From positions 2,232,001-2,296,000 of the forward strand of contig NZ_BAAAWE010000001.1 in NCBI RefSeq assembly GCF_039534915.1: 64,000 nt of DNA. The letters run 5' to 3'. The first letter of the stretch is position 1, and each line of letters opens with the position of its first letter. Origin of the DNA: Streptomyces roseofulvus. Lineage in GTDB: Bacteria > Actinomycetota > Actinomycetes > Streptomycetales > Streptomycetaceae. The position numbers and the translations under genes were made by a program. Under the pieces are notes generated by a model. That model was given only the letters and a program-made list of their open reading frames with translations. It made no database searches and was not told where the DNA came from. Below, piece after piece: positions 8,310 through 16,867 of this stretch.

Positions 8310-8945
8310 ATGTCGACCCATGCCAAACGTGAACGGCTCCTGCTCGCTGATCTGTTGGAGGCCGCCGGTCCGGACGCCCCGACGCTGTGCGAGGGCTGGC
8401 GGACCCGGGACCTCGCGGCGCACGTGGTGGTGCGGGAGCGGCGCCCGGACGCGGCGGCCGGGACGCTGGTGCCGGCGCTGAAGGAGCGGCTCCGGCGGGT
8501 GCAGGACGAGTTCGCCGCGAAGCCGTACGAGGAGCTGGTCCAGCTGGTCCGGACGGGGCCGCCGCGGTTCTCGCCGTTCGCGGTCAAGCAGGTGGACGAG
8601 GGCGCGAACGTCGTCGAGTTCTACGTCCACGCGGAGGACGTCCGGCGGGCCCAGTCCGGCTGGTCGGCGCGGGAGCTGGACCCGGTCTTCGCGGACGTCC
8701 TGTGGTCCCGCCTGGAGAAGGGCGCCCGGCTGCTCGGCCGGAAGGCCCCGGTCGGCCTGGTGCTGCGCCGCCCGAACGGCCAGACGGTGGTCGCCCACCG
8801 CGGCACCCCGGTGGTGACGGTCTCCGGGGAGCCGGGCGAACTGACGATGTACCTGTACGGACGTACGGAGGTCGCGAAGGTGGGCCTGGAAGGCGAGCCG
8901 GACGCCATCGAGCTGCTGAACACGACGAAGCAGCTGGGGCTGTAG
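8310..8945 (+). CDS. TIGR03085 family metal-binding (DinB/maleylpyruvate isomerase-like) protein
   Basis: The product is 211 aa. The N-terminal half is a DinB-like four-helix bundle with [21 protein letters not shown], the usual TLCEGW...DLAAH motif supplying a metal-binding His, and a second His region [14 protein letters not shown]. The C-terminal half is a small alpha/beta domain. Relatives include mycothiol-dependent enzymes, but this subfamily has no settled reaction. The start ATG is chosen from the conserved [16 protein letters not shown]. The gene faces away from hisI, and its stop codon touches the stop of the opposite MFS gene with no spacer. Confidence 0.82.
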   Translation: MSTHAKRERLLLADLLEAAGPDAPTLCEGWRTRDLAAHVVVRERRPDAAAGTLVPALKERLRRVQDEFAAKPYEELVQLVRTGPPRFSPFAVKQVDEGANVVEFYVHAEDVRRAQSGWSARELDPVFADVLWSRLEKGARLLGRKAPVGLVLRRPNGQTVVAHRGTPVVTVSGEPGELTMYLYGRTEVAKVGLEGEPDAIELLNTTKQLGL

Positions 8946-10190
8946 CTAGCTTTTCGGGAGTTCGGCGCGGCGGACGGCGCGGACCGCGAGGCCGTAGACG
9001 CCGGAGAGGGCGCAGACGGCGGCGCTGACGACGAAGACCGGGCCGGGGCCCCAGGCGCCGATGGCGGCCCCGGTGACCGGGAAGCTCAGCGGGGCGATGC
9101 CGAGGCTGCCGAGGCTCGCGACGGCGCTGACCCGGCCGAGGTAGGCGGGGTCGCACTCGGTCTGGATCAGGGCGTTGCACAGGGCTCCGGAGAGGCCGGC
9201 GAGCAGGCCGATGGAGAGGCCGGCGAGGACGGCGAGGGGGAGCTGGGGCAGGTGGGCGAGCGCGCCGACCGACACGGCGCCGACCACCATGGTCCAGCCC
9301 ATGACGAGACCGGTCCGGGGGACGTGCCCCTTGACGGTCAGCAGCAGGGAGGCGGCGCCCGCGCCGACGCCGAAGCCGGCGAGGACCCAGCCGATGCCGG
9401 AGGCGCCCCAGCCGCGCTGCTCGGAGAGGACGGCGAGGCCGACGTTGAGGGGGCCCACGAAGCCGAGGTCGCTGAGGAGGACGACGATCATCAGCGGGCC
9501 GAGCACCGGGTGGCCGCGGAGGTAGCGCAGCCCGTCGGCCAGGCCGCGCAGGGCGGTTCCGTCACGCGCCTCCTCCTCCCGGGGCAGCGGGCGGAGCCGG
9601 AGCGCGGAGAGCAGCGGCAGGGAGAACGCGAAGAGGAGGCCGGCGACGCCGAAGGCGGTGGCGGTGCCGCCGACGGCGACGGCGAGGCCGCCGAGCGGGG
9701 CGCCGACGACGGCGCCCATCCGGTACGCGAGGCCGCGCATGCCCTGGACGCGGGCGAGCTGGTCGCGGTCGGCGACGCGGGGCGGCAGGGCGCCGACGGC
9801 CGGCAGGAAGAGGGCGTCGACGGTGCCGAAGACGAGGGCGACGGCGGCGAGCGCCCACAGGCCGGGCGAGGCGAGGAAGAGGGTGGCGGCGAGGCCGAGG
9901 GTGACCAGGCAGCGGACGGCGTCGGAGGCGATGACGACCCGGCGCGGGCCGAGCCGGTCGGCGATCACGCCGCCGAAGAGCATGAGCAGCGCGCGGGGCA
10001 CGGCCGCGACGGCCATGACGAGGCCCGCCTGGGCGGGGGTGCCGCCGCTGACGGCGGCCCAGGAGAGGGCCAGGTAGAAGACGCTGTCGCCGAGGGTGGA
10101 GGCGGTGTAGGCGCCGAGCCAGCGCAGGACCTGCGGGCTGCGGTGGGCGGGGCGGGTCGGCGTGACGGTGCGGTCGAAGGTGCTGGTCAA
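8946..10190 (-). CDS. MFS transporter (drug-efflux type)
   Basis: The product is 414 aa with about twelve membrane helices in two halves, and the loop GGVIADRLGPRRV between helices 2 and 3, which is the MFS motif A. Closest in style to MFS exporters of the enterobactin exporter/multidrug class; the substrate is unknown. The likely start is a TTG that overlaps the toxin stop (TTGA), so it is translationally coupled to the toxin-antitoxin genes; a GTG nine codons in is an alternative. Being the third gene of a toxin-antitoxin transcript is unusual and may simply be read-through. Confidence 0.8.
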   Translation of the reverse strand: MTSTFDRTVTPTRPAHRSPQVLRWLGAYTASTLGDSVFYLALSWAAVSGGTPAQAGLVMAVAAVPRALLMLFGGVIADRLGPRRVVIASDAVRCLVTLGLAATLFLASPGLWALAAVALVFGTVDALFLPAVGALPPRVADRDQLARVQGMRGLAYRMGAVVGAPLGGLAVAVGGTATAFGVAGLLFAFSLPLLSALRLRPLPREEEARDGTALRGLADGLRYLRGHPVLGPLMIVVLLSDLGFVGPLNVGLAVLSEQRGWGASGIGWVLAGFGVGAGAASLLLTVKGHVPRTGLVMGWTMVVGAVSVGALAHLPQLPLAVLAGLSIGLLAGLSGALCNALIQTECDPAYLGRVSAVASLGSLGIAPLSFPVTGAAIGAWGPGPVFVVSAAVCALSGVYGLAVRAVRRAELPKS

Positions 10191-10597
10191 TGGTCGGCCG
10201 GCTGGAGTCGGATCATCGCGATGCCGGGGCGCACCTTGGCGATCGAGGCGAAGTCGTCGTCCACGTGCAGCAGGGTCAGCCGGTGCTGCTGAGCCGTGAG
10301 TGCGATGAGGATGTCCATCGGGGAAGGGCCGCGATGGTGGCCGATGGCGACGAGGTCCCGCTGTACCGCGATGATCTTCGGCCAGGGGTCGTCGACCGAC
10401 GGCACCCACCCGAAGGTCTGGCCGAGCATGCTGAAGAACGGCTCGTAGTCCCGGTCGGCCCGCAGGCCGGGCATCAGCTCGGATTCGACGGGCGGGCAGA
10501 TGGCCACGAGCCCTTGGGCGACGTGGCGCGGCCACGGGCCGCCGATCTGGCGGCGCAGCAGCCGCCACACCGCGGACGTGTCGGCGAGGTACGTCAC
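10187..10597 (-). CDS. VapC-like PIN-domain toxin
   Basis: The product is 136 aa with the PIN signature. The first acidic residue is in MTYLADTSAVWRLL, the Glu is in CPPVESELMPG, and the later acids are in PMDILIALTAQQ and HVDDDF. PIN toxins are Mg-dependent ribonucleases that cut tRNA or rRNA. All four expected acidic positions appear to be present, so it is probably active. The GTG start overlaps the antitoxin stop (GTGA), the normal order and coupling for VapBC pairs. The toxin stop in turn overlaps the start of the MFS gene. Confidence 0.85.
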   Translation of the reverse strand: MTYLADTSAVWRLLRRQIGGPWPRHVAQGLVAICPPVESELMPGLRADRDYEPFFSMLGQTFGWVPSVDDPWPKIIAVQRDLVAIGHHRGPSPMDILIALTAQQHRLTLLHVDDDFASIAKVRPGIAMIRLQPADH

Positions 10598-10812
10598 TGC
10601 CCCGAGCGCTCCCGCTCCTCCAGGACCTCGAAGTCGAGGAAGTCGTCGGCGTTGTCCTGGAGCCAGCGCAGAGCACGCGCCCGGTCGTCCGCGCTGAGAG
10701 CGGCCGCTATGGTCAGCGCGCGGTTGACGGTGTCCCGCTTCGTCGTCGTACCGAGCTGCTGCTGCGCGAACGCCAGCATGCGGTCGTCCACGTCGATCAC
10801 GGTCCTGGCCAT
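10594..10812 (-). CDS. VapB-like antitoxin
   Basis: The product is 72 aa and starts MARTVIDVDDRMLAFAQQQL, a ribbon-helix-helix DNA-binding N-terminus, continuing with TTTKRDTVNRALTIAAALSA and an acidic C-terminus that would wrap the toxin. VapB proteins bind and silence VapC and repress their own promoter. The ATG is chosen because GGGAGG lies just before it and because a strong operator-like inverted repeat lies further upstream; the longer open frame runs through that operator. The gene is coupled to the PIN toxin by a 4-base overlap. Confidence 0.85.
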   Translation of the reverse strand: MARTVIDVDDRMLAFAQQQLGTTTKRDTVNRALTIAAALSADDRARALRWLQDNADDFLDFEVLEERERSGQ

Positions 10813-10830
10813 GCGACCTCCCGGTGCGTG

Positions 10831-10867
10831 CGGCTCGATATACGACCTGGTATCAGGATATCGAACC
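10831..10867 (-). promoter_or_regulatory. vapBC promoter with embedded inverted-repeat operator
   Basis: TCGATAT (10835-10841) and ATATCGA (10858-10864) form an inverted repeat. The arms extend to CGG/CCG with one mismatch, and the centres are about 23 bases apart (two helix turns). On the minus strand, a -35-like TTCGAT (10860-10865) and a -10-like TATATC (10837-10842) are exactly 17 bases apart and lie inside the two arms. This is the arrangement expected for autorepression by the VapB-VapC complex. Confidence 0.6.
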
Positions 10868-10888
10868 GCACACATCGGTGTCCGGGTT

Positions 10889-11644
10889 TCAGCGGACCTC
10901 GTGCCCCGCCTCCCGCAGCGCGCCCTTGACCTCGCCGATCCGCAGATCGCCGAAGTGGAAGACGGAGGCGGCGAGCACCGCGTCCGCGCCGGCCGCCACG
11001 GCCGGGGCGAAGTCGCCGAGCTTGCCGGCGCCGCCGGAGGCGATCACCGGCACGGTCACGTGCTTGCGCACGGCCGCGATCATCTCGGTGTCGTAGCCGT
11101 CCTTGGTGCCGTCCGCGTCCATCGAGTTGAGCAGGATCTCCCCCGCACCCAGCTCGGCGGCCCGGTGCGCCCACTCGACGGCGTCGATGCCGGTGCCCTT
11201 GCGGCCGCCGTGGGTGGTGACCTCGAAGGAGCCGGTGGCGGTGCGCCGGGCGTCGACCGACAGGACGAGGACCTGGCGGCCGAAGCGCTCGGCGATCTCC
11301 TGGATCAGCTCGGGGCGGGCGATCGCGGCGGTGTTGACGCCCACCTTGTCGGCCCCGGCGCGCAGCAGCTTGTCGACGTCCTCCGCCGAGCGGACGCCGC
11401 CGCCGACGGTGAGCGGGATGAAGACCTGCTCGGCGGTGCGGCGCACCACGTCGTAGGTGGTCTCCCGGTTGCCCGAGGAGGCGGTGATGTCGAGGAAGGT
11501 CAGCTCGTCGGCGCCCTCGGCGTCGTACAGCTTGGCCATCTCGACGGGGTCGCCGGCGTCCCGCAGGTTCTGGAAGTTGACGCCCTTGACGACCCGGCCG
11601 TTGTCCACGTCCAGGCAGGGGATCACTCGTACGGCGAGGCTCAT
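10889..11644 (-). CDS. hisF: Imidazole glycerol phosphate synthase, cyclase subunit
   Basis: The product is 251 aa, a full-length HisF TIM barrel. With HisH it turns PRFAR plus ammonia into IGP and AICAR. The catalytic aspartates are in [15 protein letters not shown] and [15 protein letters not shown], and the phosphate-binding ends are in [11 protein letters not shown] and [13 protein letters not shown]. The ATG overlaps the ridA-like stop by four bases (ATGA). It is the last gene of the hisD-C-B-x-H-priA-ridA-hisF operon and is followed by the separately controlled vapBC operator. Confidence 0.97.
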   Translation of the reverse strand: MSLAVRVIPCLDVDNGRVVKGVNFQNLRDAGDPVEMAKLYDAEGADELTFLDITASSGNRETTYDVVRRTAEQVFIPLTVGGGVRSAEDVDKLLRAGADKVGVNTAAIARPELIQEIAERFGRQVLVLSVDARRTATGSFEVTTHGGRKGTGIDAVEWAHRAAELGAGEILLNSMDADGTKDGYDTEMIAAVRKHVTVPVIASGGAGKLGDFAPAVAAGADAVLAASVFHFGDLRIGEVKGALREAGHEVR

Positions 11645-12039
11645 GCCGCATCACTCCTGTACGCCTCGACCTCGACCTCGACGACCAGGCGGGGGTCGAC
11701 GAAGCCGGAGACGATGATCATCGACGCGGCCGGACGGACCTCGTCGAACAGCTCCTTGTGGGCGCGGCCCACCTCGTCCACGTCCCGCGCGTGCGTGATG
11801 TACATGCGGGTGCGGACGACGTGCTCGGCGCCGAGGCCGAGCTGCTTCAGCGCGGCGAAGGCGACGTTGAAGGAGTTGACGGCCTGCTCGTACGGGCCGC
11901 CGTCGGCGACGGCCCCGTCGATCACCGACGTGCAGCCGGAGACGAGGACCGTGCCGTTGGGCAGCTCGACGGCGCGGGAGTAGCCGAACTGCTCCTCCCA
12001 GGGGGCGCCGGTGACGACCTTGCGCACGGAGTCGGTCAT
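11641..12039 (-). CDS. RidA/YjgF family protein without the canonical arginine
   Basis: The product is 132 aa with the RidA fold pattern ([45 protein letters not shown]). RidA proper hydrolyses reactive enamine/imine intermediates using an Arg in a P-A-R-S segment. Here that segment reads RPAASMIIV, so the Arg is replaced by Ala. The protein therefore belongs to a Rid branch of uncertain activity. It is inserted between priA and hisF with 4-base overlaps on both sides, so it is made in step with the his enzymes. A link to histidine or PLP chemistry is inferred from position only. Confidence 0.85.
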   Translation of the reverse strand: MTDSVRKVVTGAPWEEQFGYSRAVELPNGTVLVSGCTSVIDGAVADGGPYEQAVNSFNVAFAALKQLGLGAEHVVRTRMYITHARDVDEVGRAHKELFDEVRPAASMIIVSGFVDPRLVVEVEVEAYRSDAA

Positions 12040-12779
12040 GCGGACGCCACCGCCTGCAGGGCCTCCTCCAGGGTGAACGCCTTGGCGTAGAGCGCCTTGC
12101 CGACGATCGCTCCCTCGACGCCCAGGTGCGTGAGCCCCGCGAGGGCCCGCAGGTCGTCCAGGGAGGAGACGCCGCCGGAGGCGACGACGGGCTTGTCGGT
12201 GGCCGCGCAGACGTTCTTGAGCAGCTCGACGTTGGGGCCGGTCAGGGTGCCGTCGCGGCCGATGTCGGTGACGACGTAGCGGGCGCAGCCCTCGGAGTCG
12301 AGGCGGGCCAGCGTCTCGTAGAGGTCGCCGCCCTCGCTGGTCCAGCCGCGGCCCTTGAGGGTGGTGCCGCGCACGTCGAGGCCGACGGCGATCTTGTCGC
12401 CGTGCTCGGCGATCACCTTGGCGACCCACTCGGGGGTCTCCAGGGCGGCGGTGCCGAGGTTGACGCGGGTGCAGCCGGTGGCGAGGGCGGCGGCGAGCGA
12501 GGCGTCGTCGCGGATGCCGCCGGACAGCTCCACCTTGATGTCCATGGCCTCGGTGATCTGGCGGACCAGCTCGCGGTTGTCGCCGGTGCCGAAGGCGGCG
12601 TCCAGGTCGACGAGGTGGAGCCACTCGGCGCCGGAGCGCTGCCAGGAGAGGGCGGCCTCCAGCGGGGAGCCGTAGGAGGTCTCGCTGCCGGACTCGCCGT
12701 GGACGAGCCGGACGGCCTGGCCGTCGCGGACGTCGACGGCGGGGAGGAGTTCGAGCACGCTTCTAGACGGCACAGTCAC
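12036..12779 (-). CDS. priA: Bifunctional phosphoribosyl isomerase A (HisA/TrpF)
   Basis: The product is 247 aa, a TIM barrel that closely resembles Streptomyces PriA. It isomerises both ProFAR (histidine) and PRA (tryptophan). The N-terminal catalytic Asp is in [20 protein letters not shown], the mid-barrel segment is [10 protein letters not shown], the second Asp is in [14 protein letters not shown], and [14 protein letters not shown] binds phosphate. The start GTG overlaps the hisH stop (GTGA). No trpF is in the window, which fits PriA doing both reactions. Dual activity is known for the family, not visible in the sequence itself. Confidence 0.95.
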   Translation of the reverse strand: MTVPSRSVLELLPAVDVRDGQAVRLVHGESGSETSYGSPLEAALSWQRSGAEWLHLVDLDAAFGTGDNRELVRQITEAMDIKVELSGGIRDDASLAAALATGCTRVNLGTAALETPEWVAKVIAEHGDKIAVGLDVRGTTLKGRGWTSEGGDLYETLARLDSEGCARYVVTDIGRDGTLTGPNVELLKNVCAATDKPVVASGGVSSLDDLRALAGLTHLGVEGAIVGKALYAKAFTLEEALQAVASA

Positions 12780-13423
12780 AGGGTTCCGATCCAGTTGGTG
12801 AGGAGCTGGGCTCCGGCGTCGCCGGACTTCTCGGGGTGGAACTGGGTGGCCCACAGGGCCCCGTTCTCCACGGCGGCGACGAAGGGCTCGCCGTGGGTGG
12901 CCCAGGTGACCTTGGGGGCGCGGATGTTGGGGTTGCCGACCTCCAGGCTCCACTCGCGCACCGCGTAGGAGTGCACGAAGTAGAAGCGGGCGTCGGCGTC
13001 GAGGCCGGCGAAGAGCTCGGTGTCCTCGGGCGCGTCGACCGTGTTCCAGCCCATGTGGGGCACGACGGGGGCGTTGAGCGGCTCGACCGTGCCGGGCCAC
13101 TCGTCGAGGCCCTCGGTCTCGACGCCGTGCTCGATGCCGCGCTCGAAGAGGATCTGCATGCCGACGCAGATGCCCATGACGGGGCGGCCGCCGGAGAGCC
13201 GGCGGCCGACGATCCAGTCGCCGCGGGCCTCCTTGAGCCCCTGCATGCAGGCGGAGAAGGCGCCGACGCCGGGGACGAGGAGTCCGTCGGCGTTCATCGC
13301 CTTCTCGTAGTCGCGGGTGATCTCGACGTCCGCGCCGACCCGGGCGAGGGCGCGCTCGGCGGAGCGCACGTTGCCGAAGCCGTAGTCGAAGACGACGACC
13401 TTCTTGGGGGTGTTCACCGTCAT
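12776..13423 (-). CDS. hisH: Imidazole glycerol phosphate synthase, glutamine amidotransferase subunit
   Basis: The product is 215 aa, a class I glutamine amidotransferase that feeds ammonia to HisF. The nucleophile is C86 in VMGICVGMQ, and the His/Glu pair is in [12 protein letters not shown]. The start ATG at [15 protein letters not shown] is chosen because it overlaps the stop of the upstream 54-aa gene (ATGA) and because homology starts there; upstream codons are shadow sequence. Its partner HisF is three genes downstream in the same operon. Confidence 0.96.
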   Translation of the reverse strand: MTVNTPKKVVVFDYGFGNVRSAERALARVGADVEITRDYEKAMNADGLLVPGVGAFSACMQGLKEARGDWIVGRRLSGGRPVMGICVGMQILFERGIEHGVETEGLDEWPGTVEPLNAPVVPHMGWNTVDAPEDTELFAGLDADARFYFVHSYAVREWSLEVGNPNIRAPKVTWATHGEPFVAAVENGALWATQFHPEKSGDAGAQLLTNWIGTL

Positions 13424-13584
13424 GACCACACGTCCAGTCGCAGCACGCCGGCGGTGAGGCACATGGCCGCGCCGATGGAGAGCAGCACGATGAGGCCCTT
13501 CGGCATCTGCTGCTTGACGAAGGAGTAGATGCCGCCGAGCAGGAAGAGCCCGACGACGATCAGGATCGTGGAGAGACCGGTCAC
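13420..13584 (-). CDS. 54-aa membrane protein inside the his operon, function unknown
   Basis: The product begins [20 protein letters not shown], then [10 protein letters not shown], then a second hydrophobic stretch. It is two short membrane helices with a positive loop between them and very little else. The GTG start is two bases after the hisB stop, and its stop overlaps the hisH start, so it is firmly part of the operon. I do not recognise a named family. A role in membrane attachment or a small-protein modulator of the his enzymes is speculation; it could also be a conserved passenger. Confidence 0.7.
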   Translation of the reverse strand: MTGLSTILIVVGLFLLGGIYSFVKQQMPKGLIVLLSIGAAMCLTAGVLRLDVWS

Positions 13585-13586
13585 GG

Positions 13587-14180
13587 TTACAGCGCGCCCT
13601 TCGTGGACGGGAGGATTCCTGCGGCGCGCGGGTCGCGCTCGGAGGCGTAGCGGAGGGCGCGGGCGAGCGCCTTGAACTGGCACTCGACGATGTGGTGGGC
13701 GTTGCGCCCGTACGGCACGTGCACGTGGAGCGCGATCTGCGCCTGGGCCACGAAGGACTCCAGGATGTGGCGCGTCATGGTGGTGTCGTACGAGCCGATC
13801 ATCGGCGCCATGTTCTCGGGCTCGGTGTGCACCAGGTAGGGGCGGCCGGAGAGGTCGACGGTGACCTGGGCGAGGGACTCGTCCAGCGGGACCGTGCAGT
13901 TGCCGAAGCGGTAGATGCCGACCTTGTCGCCGAGGGCCTGCTTGAAGGCGGCGCCGAGGGCGAGGGCGGTGTCCTCGATGGTGTGGTGGGAGTCGATGTG
14001 GAGGTCGCCGTCGGTCTTCACGGTGAGGTCGAACAGACCGTGGCGGCCGAGCTGGTCGAGCATGTGGTCGTAGAAGCCGACCCCGGTCGACACGTCGACC
14101 TTCCCGGTGCCGTCGAGGTCGATCTCGACGACGACGGAGGTCTCCTTGGTGGTGCGCTCCACGCGGCCTACGCGGCTCAT
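13587..14180 (-). CDS. hisB: Imidazoleglycerol-phosphate dehydratase
   Basis: The product is 197 aa, the monofunctional HisB of actinobacteria without a phosphatase domain. It removes water from IGP using two manganese ions. The metal-binding motifs are [16 protein letters not shown] and [14 protein letters not shown], plus [14 protein letters not shown] near the start. The ATG overlaps the hisC stop by four bases. The missing histidinol-phosphate phosphatase must be encoded elsewhere. Confidence 0.97.
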   Translation of the reverse strand: MSRVGRVERTTKETSVVVEIDLDGTGKVDVSTGVGFYDHMLDQLGRHGLFDLTVKTDGDLHIDSHHTIEDTALALGAAFKQALGDKVGIYRFGNCTVPLDESLAQVTVDLSGRPYLVHTEPENMAPMIGSYDTTMTRHILESFVAQAQIALHVHVPYGRNAHHIVECQFKALARALRYASERDPRAAGILPSTKGAL

Positions 14181-15310
14181 GCGTTCTGCTCCTTCTTCAG
14201 CTCACGAACCGCGTCGAGGAACGCGTCGTTCTCTTCGGGGGTGCCGGCGGTGACCCGCAGCCAGCCGGGGACGCCGTTGTCCCGGACCAGGACGCCCCGG
14301 TCGAGGATCTTCCGCCACGCCTCGTGCGCGTCGGGGAAGCGTCCGAACTGGACGAAGTTGGCGTCGGACTCGGTGACCTCGTAGCCGATGGCCCGCAGTT
14401 CGGCGACGAGGCGGTCGCGCTCGGCCTTGAGCTGCTCGACGTACCCGAGGAGGGTGTCGGTGTGCTCCAGGGCGGCGAGCGCGGTCGCCTGGGTGACGGC
14501 GGAGAGGTGGTACGGCAGGCGGACCAGCTGGACGGCGTCGACCACCGCCGGGTGGGCGGCCAGGTAGCCGAGGCGGAGTCCGGCGGCGCCGAACGCCTTG
14601 GACATGGTCCGGGAGACCACCAGGTGCGGCCGGCCCTCCAGGAGGGGCAGCAGCGAGTCCCGGTGGCTGAACTCCACGTACGCCTCGTCCACCACGACCA
14701 GCGAGGGCTTGGCGGCCTGGGCGGCGTCGTACAGCCGTGTCACGACCTCGGCCTCGACGGCGGTGCCGGTGGGGTTGTTGGGCGAGGTGACGAAGACGAC
14801 GTCGGGCGCGTGCTCGGCGACGGCCGCCTCGGCGGCGGCGACGTCGATGGTGAAGTCCTCGTTGCGCGGGCCGGAGATCCAGCCGGTGCCGGTGCCGCGG
14901 GCGATCAGGGCGTGCATCGAGTACGAGGGCTCGAAGCCGATCGCGGTGCGGCCGGGTCCGCCGAAGGTCTGCAGCAGCTGCTGGAGAACCTCGTTGGAGC
15001 CGTTGGCGGCCCACACGTTGTCCCGGGACACCGGGTGCTTCCCGGTACGGGTGAGGTAGCGGGCCAGCTCGGTGCGGAGCTCCAACGCGTCCCGGTCGGG
15101 GTAGCGGTTGAGGCCGCGGGCGGCCTCGGCGACCCGCTCCGCGATCCGGGCCACCAGGGGCTCGGGCAGCGGGTAGGGGTTCTCGTTGGTGTTCAGCTGG
15201 ACGGGCACGTCGAGCTGGGGGGCGCCGTAGGGCGACTGGCCCTTCAGCTCCTCGCGGATCGGCAGGTCGTCGATGCCGATGGTGTCGTTCGTGTCGCGGG
15301 TGTCGCTCAC
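14177..15310 (-). CDS. hisC: Histidinol-phosphate aminotransferase
   Basis: The product is 377 aa, a fold-type I PLP aminotransferase that converts imidazole acetol phosphate to histidinol phosphate. Landmarks are [10 protein letters not shown] near the N-terminus, [13 protein letters not shown], the Asp/Tyr segment VVDEAYVEF, and the PLP lysine in [17 protein letters not shown]. The GTG start overlaps the hisD stop (GTGA). A much longer open frame continues upstream through hisD in another frame, but it is low-complexity shadow and is not used. Confidence 0.96.
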   Translation of the reverse strand: MSDTRDTNDTIGIDDLPIREELKGQSPYGAPQLDVPVQLNTNENPYPLPEPLVARIAERVAEAARGLNRYPDRDALELRTELARYLTRTGKHPVSRDNVWAANGSNEVLQQLLQTFGGPGRTAIGFEPSYSMHALIARGTGTGWISGPRNEDFTIDVAAAEAAVAEHAPDVVFVTSPNNPTGTAVEAEVVTRLYDAAQAAKPSLVVVDEAYVEFSHRDSLLPLLEGRPHLVVSRTMSKAFGAAGLRLGYLAAHPAVVDAVQLVRLPYHLSAVTQATALAALEHTDTLLGYVEQLKAERDRLVAELRAIGYEVTESDANFVQFGRFPDAHEAWRKILDRGVLVRDNGVPGWLRVTAGTPEENDAFLDAVRELKKEQNA

Positions 15311-16650
15311 TTGCTCTCGGGCACCTTCCAGCCGAACCTTGCCTTGATCGCGGCGCCGTGGGCCGGGAGGTCCTCGGCCTCGGCCAGGGTGACCACGTGG
15401 TGGGCCACGTCGGCCAGCGCGTCGCGCGTGTAGTCCACGATGTGCACGCCGCGCAGGAAGGACTGCACGGAGAGGCCCGAGGAGTGGCAGGCGCAGCCGC
15501 CGGTGGGCAGGACGTGGTTGGAGCCGGCGCAGTAGTCGCCGAGGGAGACCGGCGACCAGGGGCCGACGAAGACCGCGCCCGCGTTGCGGACCCGGTCGGC
15601 GAGGGCGGCGGCGTCGGCGGTCTGGATCTCCAGGTGCTCGGCGCCGTAGGCGTCGACGACCTTGAGGCCGTCCTCCAGGTCGGTGACGAGGACGATCGCG
15701 GACTGCTTTCCGGCCAGGGCCGGGGCGATCCGGTCCTCGACGTGCCGGGCGACGGCGACCTGGGCCTTCAGCTCGGCCTCGACGGCCTCGGCGAGCTCCG
15801 GGGAGTCGGTGACGAGGACGGACGCGGCCATCGGGTCGTGCTCGGCCTGGCTGATCAGGTCGGCGGCGACGTGCACCGGGTCGGCCGTGGAGTCCGCGAG
15901 GACGGCGATCTCGGTCGGTCCGGCCTCGGCGTCGATGCCGATGCGGCCCTTGAGGAGGCGCTTGGCGGCGGCGACGAAGATGTTGCCGGGGCCGGTGACG
16001 AGGTTGACGGGCTCGCAGCCGGGCTCGTCGGCGGTGGAGGCGGTGCCGTACGCGAACATGGCGATCGCCTGGGCGCCGCCGGCCGCGTAGACCTCGTCGA
16101 CGCCGAGCAGGGCGCAGGCGGCGAGGATGGTCGGGTGCGGCAGTCCGCCGAACTCCTTCTGCGGCGGGGAGGAGACGGCGATGCCCTCGACGCCCGCCTC
16201 CTGGGCCGGGACCACGTTCATCACGACGGAGGACGGGTAGACGGCGCGGCCGCCCGGCACGTACAGGCCGACGCGGTCGACGGGGATCCACTTCTCGGTG
16301 ACGGTGCCGCCGGGCACCACCTGGGTGGTGTGGGTGGTGCGGCGCTGGTCGCGGTGGACCAGCCGGGCGCGCCGGATGGACTCCTCCAGGGCGGCGCGGA
16401 CGGCCGGGTCGAGCTCCGCGAGGGCGCGGGCGATCGCCTCGGCGGGGACCCGCAGGCGCTCCAGGCGAACGCCGTCGAATTTCTCCCCGTAGTCGATCAC
16501 CGCGGCCGCGCCATGATGCCGTACGTCCTCGCAGATCGGCCGCACCTTCTCCAGGGCGGCTTCCACGTCGAACTCGGCACGGGGCAGCAGGTCGCGCAGG
16601 GCGGAACCCTCGGGGAGGGCGTCGCCGCGCAGATCGATTCGAGAGATCAC
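15307..16650 (-). CDS. hisD: Histidinol dehydrogenase
   Basis: The product is 447 aa, the usual length. HisD oxidises histidinol to histidine in two NAD-dependent steps with a zinc ion. Visible are [43 protein letters not shown], the zinc-ligand stretch [14 protein letters not shown] and the C-terminal NHVLPTGG. It begins with GTG and is the first gene of the his operon, so the 217-base spacer upstream, with a 17-base palindrome, probably holds the operon promoter. Confidence 0.97.
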   Translation of the reverse strand: MISRIDLRGDALPEGSALRDLLPRAEFDVEAALEKVRPICEDVRHHGAAAVIDYGEKFDGVRLERLRVPAEAIARALAELDPAVRAALEESIRRARLVHRDQRRTTHTTQVVPGGTVTEKWIPVDRVGLYVPGGRAVYPSSVVMNVVPAQEAGVEGIAVSSPPQKEFGGLPHPTILAACALLGVDEVYAAGGAQAIAMFAYGTASTADEPGCEPVNLVTGPGNIFVAAAKRLLKGRIGIDAEAGPTEIAVLADSTADPVHVAADLISQAEHDPMAASVLVTDSPELAEAVEAELKAQVAVARHVEDRIAPALAGKQSAIVLVTDLEDGLKVVDAYGAEHLEIQTADAAALADRVRNAGAVFVGPWSPVSLGDYCAGSNHVLPTGGCACHSSGLSVQSFLRGVHIVDYTRDALADVAHHVVTLAEAEDLPAHGAAIKARFGWKVPESK

Positions 16651-16690
16651 GGGTCAATTCTCTCAGACGGCCTTCCGGCCCGGGCTTCCC

Positions 16691-16707
16691 GTATCACTGG
16701 CTGATAC
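16691..16707. promoter_or_regulatory. Palindrome GTATCA-CTGGC-TGATAC upstream of hisD
   Basis: A perfect 6-base inverted repeat with a 5-base centre lies about 41-57 bases upstream of the hisD start. A third GATACG copy is at about 16719-16724 in direct orientation. It is a candidate operator of the his operon. No regulator is assigned. Confidence 0.4.
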
Positions 16708-16867
16708 TCGGCTTGCCGCAGGTCGATACGCGCCTCAGTGGCGTCTCCTCGCCACTCCTGACCGTTAGCGTTCAGCCCGTCACAGTCCGGGAAGAACGAC
16801 TGTACGAATCCACCACTCCCGGGAAGCGGAGTGGTGGGAGCGCATCGGGGAGAGCGAGGGGGCGGCA

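Noticed and set aside
8943..8948. A possible missing terminator between touching convergent stops
   Set aside because: The two stop codons abut (TAG then CTA) with no hairpin, but nearby coding sequence shows no better structure, so no feature is claimed.
14177..16657. An 826-codon minus-strand frame joining hisC to upstream sequence
   Set aside because: Only its C-terminal 377 residues resemble HisC. The rest overlaps hisD in another frame and is Arg/Pro-rich shadow.
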